A stretch of 10,231 nt of DNA from an uncultured Anaerosolibacter sp. (GTDB taxonomy: Bacteria; Bacillota_A; Clostridia; Peptostreptococcales; Thermotaleaceae): assembly GCA_937948705.1 (NCBI GenBank), contig CALECF010000041.1, forward strand, positions 1-10,231, in the 5' to 3' direction. Shown here in pieces: positions 6,380-10,231 of the stretch. Position 1 is the stretch's first letter; every line of letters begins with the position of its first letter. The position numbers and the translations under genes are program-made. Under the pieces are notes generated by a model. The model had not been told where the DNA came from and searched no databases. It saw only the letters and a list, made by a program, of their open reading frames with translations.

Positions 6380-7382
6380 TGATTTCATCCCCTCCACCAC
6401 GTGAAATAATTATTTCACCTGCTTCTTCTAACTTACGGATGATATTAACAATCTTTTGCTGTGCTTCTTCAACATCCCGCAGACGAACTGGGCCCATAAA
6501 ATCCATGTCCTCTTTAATCATCTCTGCCATCCGCTTAGACATATTACTAAATATAAGCTCTTTCACTTCCTCTGTCGCACCTTTTAGAGCAACTGCCAGC
6601 TCATTATTCTCAACTTCACGAATAAATCTCTGAATAGAAGTATTATCAAGATTAACAATATCTTCAAATACAAACATACGCTTTTTGATTTCTTCAGCCA
6701 ACTCAACATCTTGAATTTCAAGGGTCTCCATAATAAATTTCTCTGTTCCTCTATCCACAGCATTCAAAATATCTACAATAGATTGGATTCCACCAGCAGT
6801 TGTATAGTCTTGGGTTACCATGGCTGATAGCTTTCTCTCCAAAACTGACTCAATTTCTTTTATAATCTCAGGTGATGTTCTATCCATGGTTGCAATTCTC
6901 TGAGCTACTTCCGATTGTTTTGCCTGAGGAAGTGCAGATAGAATTTGTCCAGCTTGAAGGGGATTCAAATATGCTAGAATGAGGGATATTGTTTGAGCAT
7001 GCTCATTCTGGATAAAGTTTAGCAGCTGTCCAGCATCGGCTTTTCTCACAAAATCAAATGGTCTTACCTGCAAGGATGCCGTTAATTTATTTACGATATC
7101 AAATGCTTTTTGAGAGCCCAGAGCCTTCTCTAGTATTTCTTTAGCGTAATTTATGCCGCCCTCAGAAATATAATCTTGAGCTAGGCAGATCTGGTAAAAC
7201 TCTTCAAGTACTCTTTCTTTCTCTTCTGGAGCAATTTTTCGCATGTTTGCAATCTCCAAGGTTAATTCTTCTATTTCTTCCTCCTGAAGATGTTTGAATA
7301 TTTTCGCCGATTTATCAGGTCCTAAAGCAATTAATAATATTGCCGCTTTTTCTTTTCCGCCGATTCCTGCTTTACGAGCCAT
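6372..7382 (-). CDS. fliG: Flagellar motor switch protein FliG
   Basis: FliG forms the upper C-ring on the cytoplasmic face of the MS ring, binding FliF by its N-domain and facing the stator with its C-domain. The 336-residue length is normal. FliG-N opens with KAGIGGKEKAAILLIALG. FliG-M spans about 105-195 with the conserved motif at 127-130, here EHAQ instead of the usual EHPQ. The MFVF hinge is at 236-239. FliG-C has DNTSIQRFIREVENNELAVALKG and a charged torque helix region (R284, D292, R300, then VEEAQQKIV). The extreme C-terminus is ISRGGGDEIIV. The ATG at 7382 has AGGAGT (7390-7395) at 7 nt, and this SD overlaps the fliF stop. The 3' end overlaps fliH and contains an 18-bp palindrome. 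Confidence 0.98.
   Translation of the reverse strand: MARKAGIGGKEKAAILLIALGPDKSAKIFKHLQEEEIEELTLEIANMRKIAPEEKERVLEEFYQICLAQDYISEGGINYAKEILEKALGSQKAFDIVNKLTASLQVRPFDFVRKADAGQLLNFIQNEHAQTISLILAYLNPLQAGQILSALPQAKQSEVAQRIATMDRTSPEIIKEIESVLERKLSAMVTQDYTTAGGIQSIVDILNAVDRGTEKFIMETLEIQDVELAEEIKKRMFVFEDIVNLDNTSIQRFIREVENNELAVALKGATEEVKELIFSNMSKRMAEMIKEDMDFMGPVRLRDVEEAQQKIVNIIRKLEEAGEIIISRGGGDEIIV
6391..6395 (-). promoter_or_regulatory. RBS bearing on the fliH start
   Basis: GGAGG on the minus strand lies inside the 3' end of fliG. It is 2 nt from the ATG at 6388 and 11 nt from the TTG at 6379. The longer context GGAGGGGAT nearly matches the extended SD GGAGGTGAT, which would cover the ATG itself and so favours the TTG. 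Confidence 0.45.
6401..6418. repeat. Perfect 18-bp palindrome at the fliG/fliH boundary
   Basis: The sequence GTGAAATAATTATTTCAC is its own reverse complement. It lies in the codons for EIIIS near the end of FliG and stops 5 nt before the fliH SD. As RNA it could fold into a seven-pair stem with an AAUU loop. As DNA it could be a dyad for a dimeric protein. No T-tract follows, so it is not a terminator. Confidence 0.5.
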
Positions 7383-7393
7383 AAATTACACTC

Positions 7394-8953
7394 CTACTCT
7401 TCATTTAGCCATGTTTTCAGCAGTTGTGCTACTGCTTCGGGCTTCTTGTCTACAAACTTATCAATTTCTTTCTTGAATCCAGACTTTTCATTACCTTCTA
7501 GGTCAATTTCGTCAATTGCTTCTTCAACTGTCATTGGTTGCTTCTGTAAGATATCATTTACTTCATTTTTTCTCTGTCTTACACGATATACGGCATATCC
7601 AGACCCACCTAAAATAAATGCTAATAAAATTCCAATAGACCAAAGTGGGATATTTCCAAATAAACCAGAGTTTCCTTTTTGAGCGTTAGCATCTGCAAAT
7701 TGCTTGCTAATGGTGTTATCAAAATCTCTCGCCATTACCTCAACCATTCTAGTGTCTAGGCCTGCTGAAGCAGAAACCAAATTGATAACCTCTTGTTTAT
7801 CTTCCTCTGTCAACTCCTGATTCACTAATGTAGCCTTATTTACCAATACAGCCACTGTAATATCTTTAATCTGACCTTGTGCTTTAATTATTTTCTTTCT
7901 CAGCTCATTAATCTCGTAATTAATGGTTTTATTGGCTTTATCATATTTAGAAGCCTCATTGCTCGATTCAACATACTGAGTAATATCTTCAGAATTTGAA
8001 TCAGTACCTGGAGGGCCACCTCCTTGTCCATTGATGACCTGCTCTTTTAGTTCACTCATACTACGAATAATGCCATTCGTTTCCCCATCAATAGGAGGCG
8101 CAAATTCTTGTATCTCCGTTACTTCACTATCAAAATCCAGCTTGGCATTCACCATCACGGCTACATTTCCAACGCCATAGACTGTCGATAAAAATTCTTC
8201 TATACTATCTCTTAAATCATTTTGCACCTGTTGTTGCAAACCAATCTGCGTTGGCGCATCGAAGCCTTCATTATTCTTTTTATTTAACAACTTTCCTAAA
8301 TTATCAACTACTGAAATATTGTCAGGTTCTAATCCTTTTACTGCGTTTGAAACGAGCATCACTACCCCGTTAATCTGCTCCTTTGAAAGTTCCTTGCCTT
8401 TTTCCAAATTCACAAATACAGAAGCCTTAGAGCGCTGAGGATCAATTAAAAATCCATTATCCTCGGCTACAGATAAATTTACAATTGCATTTTTCACCCC
8501 ATCAATTTCCTCTATGGTTCGAGCTAATGAATTCTGCTGCGCTATAATAAAACGTTTCGTACGCTCGTCGTTGGTCATTGTTAAACTGCTGGTATTCATC
8601 ATATCTTCATAGGAAAAACCTTCTTTTGGAAATCCCTCAATAGCCAAATTCATTTTTGCTTTATCGTAGTATTCCTTTGGAACCAATATAGTTGTTTTGC
8701 CTTCTTCGTTTCCATTTGTATTTTTCCATGGTATTTTGAGTTCATCGAGTTTTTGTGTCATACTCCCGGCATCTGATGTCGTCAAATTGCTATACAAGGG
8801 AGTGTACTCAGGTTTTGATGTAAAAAACACCATTAATGCGATTGCAGCAATGACAAGTAATCCACTGACCCCGATTTTAATCTTTTGGGATGTGCTTAAG
8901 GATTGGTAGAATTCGTTTAACTGCTGCTTCGTTTGCTGTATTGTGTCCCCCAT
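7394..8953 (-). CDS. fliF: Flagellar MS-ring protein FliF
   Basis: FliF forms the MS ring in the cytoplasmic membrane, the first structure built and the platform for FliG and the export gate. The 519-residue protein has a cytoplasmic N-tail (1-25) and TM1 at about 27-44 (IGVSGLLVIAAIALMVFF). The YscJ/FliF ring-building motifs lie at about 47-220, with EGFPKEGFSYEDMM, RTIEEIDGVKNAIVNLSV and DPQRSKASVFV. The second ring-building domain lies at about 240-415, interrupted by a flexible Gly/Pro/Ser loop at 285-345 as usual. TM2 is at about 437-457, followed by a cytoplasmic tail whose last part (EAVAQLLKTWLNEE) is the FliG-binding segment. The ATG at 8953 follows GAGGTGG (8958-8964). It lies 34 bp after fliE, and its TAG is inside the fliG SD. 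Confidence 0.98.
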   Translation of the reverse strand: MGDTIQQTKQQLNEFYQSLSTSQKIKIGVSGLLVIAAIALMVFFTSKPEYTPLYSNLTTSDAGSMTQKLDELKIPWKNTNGNEEGKTTILVPKEYYDKAKMNLAIEGFPKEGFSYEDMMNTSSLTMTNDERTKRFIIAQQNSLARTIEEIDGVKNAIVNLSVAEDNGFLIDPQRSKASVFVNLEKGKELSKEQINGVVMLVSNAVKGLEPDNISVVDNLGKLLNKKNNEGFDAPTQIGLQQQVQNDLRDSIEEFLSTVYGVGNVAVMVNAKLDFDSEVTEIQEFAPPIDGETNGIIRSMSELKEQVINGQGGGPPGTDSNSEDITQYVESSNEASKYDKANKTINYEINELRKKIIKAQGQIKDITVAVLVNKATLVNQELTEEDKQEVINLVSASAGLDTRMVEVMARDFDNTISKQFADANAQKGNSGLFGNIPLWSIGILLAFILGGSGYAVYRVRQRKNEVNDILQKQPMTVEEAIDEIDLEGNEKSGFKKEIDKFVDKKPEAVAQLLKTWLNEE

Positions 8954-8987
8954 TAATCCACCTCATTTCATCATCATGCAAATTCTA

Positions 8988-9272
8988 TTACAGAGGAAGC
9001 CTCATTATTTCCTTATAAGCCTCCATGATTTTGTTCTTAACTTCCATCGTGAACTGTAGGGCAATGTCAGCCTTCTGAGCGGCAATCATTACTTCATGGA
9101 TATTTTCCGTCTCACCTATTGCCAGCATTTCATCCGCTTGTTGTGACTGGATCTCCAAATTATTTACCTTTCCAATTGCGTCTTTCAAAAAACCGCCGAA
9201 GTCAACCTGTGGCTTATTCTCTTTTATTTGCAGATCGTTGTTGCCAATACTAAATGCACTATTAATTCTCAT
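8988..9272 (-). CDS. fliE: Flagellar hook-basal body complex protein FliE
   Basis: FliE is the small adaptor that joins the MS ring to the proximal rod and is among the first exported subunits. The 94-residue translation has the family pattern: a polar N-terminus, DFGGFLKDAIGKVNNLE (about 25-41), and then the conserved C-terminal half. That half carries NIHEVMIAAQKADIALQFTMEVKNK spread over about 58-83 and ends AYKEIMRLPL. There is no membrane segment. A perfect AAGGAGG (9280-9286) stands 7 nt before the ATG at 9272, so the start is firm. It follows flgC by 18 bp and precedes fliF by 34 bp, the standard order in Firmicutes. Confidence 0.97.
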   Translation of the reverse strand: MRINSAFSIGNNDLQIKENKPQVDFGGFLKDAIGKVNNLEIQSQQADEMLAIGETENIHEVMIAAQKADIALQFTMEVKNKIMEAYKEIMRLPL

Positions 9273-9290
9273 TTATAATCCTCCTTGACT

Positions 9291-9734
9291 TTAGCGACCG
9301 ATTTCTAATGCCTTCATAGCCATACTCTTTGCAGAGTTTATGCAGGTGACATTTGCTTCATAGGCTCTTGTAGATGAGATCATATTGATCATTTCCCCCA
9401 CAATATCCACATTTGGCATTTGTACATAGCCATCTTTATCGGCATCAGGATGTCCTGGATCAAAGACTTTTTTGAAAGGAGACTTGTCTTCTTTTACAGC
9501 GGTAACTTCTACTCCATTCCCCCCTGTCAATCCATTCTTTGCCGCATCTAGATGCTGTTGAAATGTCAGATTGGTTGATGCTTCTTTAAAGATGGGCACT
9601 TGTCGTCTATAGGGTGTACCACTACTCGTTCGGGTAGTGTTGGCATTTGCAATATTTTTAGATATAACATCCATCCTTAATCGCTCTGCAGTAAGACCTG
9701 TGGCACTAACATCAATGGCTTTAAACATGCTCAT
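9291..9734 (-). CDS. flgC: Flagellar proximal rod protein FlgC
   Basis: FlgC is a rod subunit exported by the flagellar type III system. The 147 residues begin MSMFKAIDVSATGLTAERLRMDVISKNIANANT, split here as the rod signature (about 1-32), followed by TPYRRQVPIF. The C-terminal axial motif is MPNVDIVGEMINMISSTRAYEANV at about 107-130. The mid-segment DPGHPDADKDGYV is typical of FlgC. A Cys replaces the usual small residue in EANVTCIN. GTG at 9737 is directly upstream in frame; the GGAGG at 9744-9748 is 9 nt from the ATG at 9734 and 6 nt from the GTG, so the ATG was preferred, in keeping with the common MSMF start. The SD lies within the last codons of flgB, ending at its stop. Confidence 0.97.
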   Translation of the reverse strand: MSMFKAIDVSATGLTAERLRMDVISKNIANANTTRTSSGTPYRRQVPIFKEASTNLTFQQHLDAAKNGLTGGNGVEVTAVKEDKSPFKKVFDPGHPDADKDGYVQMPNVDIVGEMINMISSTRAYEANVTCINSAKSMAMKALEIGR

Positions 9735-9740
9735 CACCTA

Positions 9741-10148
9741 CTACCTCCCATCCTTAATAATACTCTTTAACTTACTAAGCTTTCCTGAAATCCTCTGTGT
9801 CATCATATTATATCGAATCGTATTTTTAGCCAAGTTGGCCATTTCAACATCAATATTTACGTTGTTTCCATCTCGCCTATATTTACTGTTCATATTTTTG
9901 CTTATACTAGGCTCGATATGGTCAATGCCTACATTACCAATTGGCATGTGATTTTCATGGGTCATTTCCCCTTCTATCCCTATGTTTTGAAGACGATCTT
10001 TCAATATGGATTCAAATTCTACACTCTCTCGCTTATAGCCAGGCGTGTTGACATTTGCAATATTATTAGATATGGTCTCGTTTCTAAGCCAAGATGCATT
10101 TAATGACTTCTCAAGGGCTTTAATATTTCCAAAGGATTTATCTATCAT
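9741..10148 (-). CDS. flgB: Flagellar proximal rod protein FlgB
   Basis: FlgB is the most proximal rod subunit and usually the first flagellar gene of this operon. The 135 residues contain the rod signature [18 protein letters not shown] (about 23-40), then VEFESILKDRL. The C-terminal axial helix follows with NNVNIDVEMANLAKNTIRYN and QRISGKLSKLKSII. TTG at 10151 is in frame one codon upstream. GGGAGG (10160-10165) is 11 nt from the ATG at 10148 and 8 nt from the TTG, so a TTG start with one extra residue remains possible. Six bases separate its stop from the flgC start. No flagellar gene lies upstream within the window, so the operon head may be at the right edge. Confidence 0.95.
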   Translation of the reverse strand: MIDKSFGNIKALEKSLNASWLRNETISNNIANVNTPGYKRESVEFESILKDRLQNIGIEGEMTHENHMPIGNVGIDHIEPSISKNMNSKYRRDGNNVNIDVEMANLAKNTIRYNMMTQRISGKLSKLKSIIKDGR

Positions 10149-10191
10149 CAATACAAACGCCTCCCATAATAAAACTTACAATATACGAAAA

Positions 10192-10198
10192 TTCGACA
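10192..10198 (-). promoter_or_regulatory. Possible Spo0A box upstream of flgB
   Basis: The minus strand reads TGTCGAA, identical to the core Spo0A-binding consensus, 44 nt upstream of the flgB ATG in an AT-rich region. A TATATT at 10180-10185 could be a -10 element, but no good -35 stands 16-18 bp before it, so no promoter is assigned. A 7-bp match this close to a given gene arises by chance at roughly the percent level. Confidence 0.3.
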
Positions 10199-10231
10199 TT
10201 TTTTATGTACTAGTTAGTAATTATTCAACAA

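Noticed and set aside
9637..9951. Hydrophobic plus-strand open frame of about 100 codons across flgB/flgC
   Set aside because: It is antisense to the rod-signature regions of two firm genes. The hydrophobicity comes from reading the complement of polar/charged codons.
10166..10231. Sigma-D or sigma-A promoter upstream of flgB
   Set aside because: A TAAA and a later CGTATAT do not have the right spacing and match for sigma-D. TTGTTG and TATATT do not pair at an acceptable distance for sigma-A. No call was made.

Overview
This window is a stretch of a flagellar fla/che-type operon from a low-GC, Gram-positive, probably clostridial bacterium. The evidence is the AT-rich codon use, the strong AGGAGG-type ribosome binding sites, the use of GTG and TTG starts, and the gene order. 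That order matches the first half of the Bacillus subtilis fla/che operon, with a clostridial-style short FlgD and a TIGR02530-type protein before flgE. The genus cannot be fixed from sequence reading alone.

Every gene lies on the minus strand, so transcription runs from the right edge to the left. In that order the genes are: flgB and flgC (proximal rod), fliE (rod/MS-ring adaptor), fliF (MS ring), fliG (rotor/switch), fliH, fliI and fliJ (export ATPase complex), a membrane-anchored protein with MgtE_N/MotE-like repeats in the position of Bacillus ylxF, fliK (hook-length control), flgD (hook cap), a small TIGR02530-type flagellar operon protein, and the first 77 codons of flgE (hook), which runs off the left edge. 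The set follows assembly order: rod and MS ring first, then the export ATPase, then hook construction.

The genes are very tightly packed. fliG/fliH and fliH/fliI overlap. At four other junctions the stop codon of one gene lies inside the Shine-Dalgarno sequence of the next, which suggests translational coupling. The widest gap (81 bp) precedes flgE and holds a strong ribosome binding site, a four-codon minigene and a small hairpin. About 80 bp upstream of flgB are present at the right edge. They contain a perfect 7-bp match to the Spo0A box but no convincing sigma-A or sigma-D promoter. No stretch over 300 bp lacks a gene, and I saw no RNA gene, mobile element, CRISPR array or rho-independent terminator.

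This is a conserved core operon, not an accessory island, and I do not see an undescribed system in it. The points most worth a second look are the unusually long MgtE_N/MotE-like protein, the minigene/hairpin leader of flgE, the possible Spo0A site at the operon head, the stop-in-SD junction pattern, and an altered EHPQ motif in FliG.
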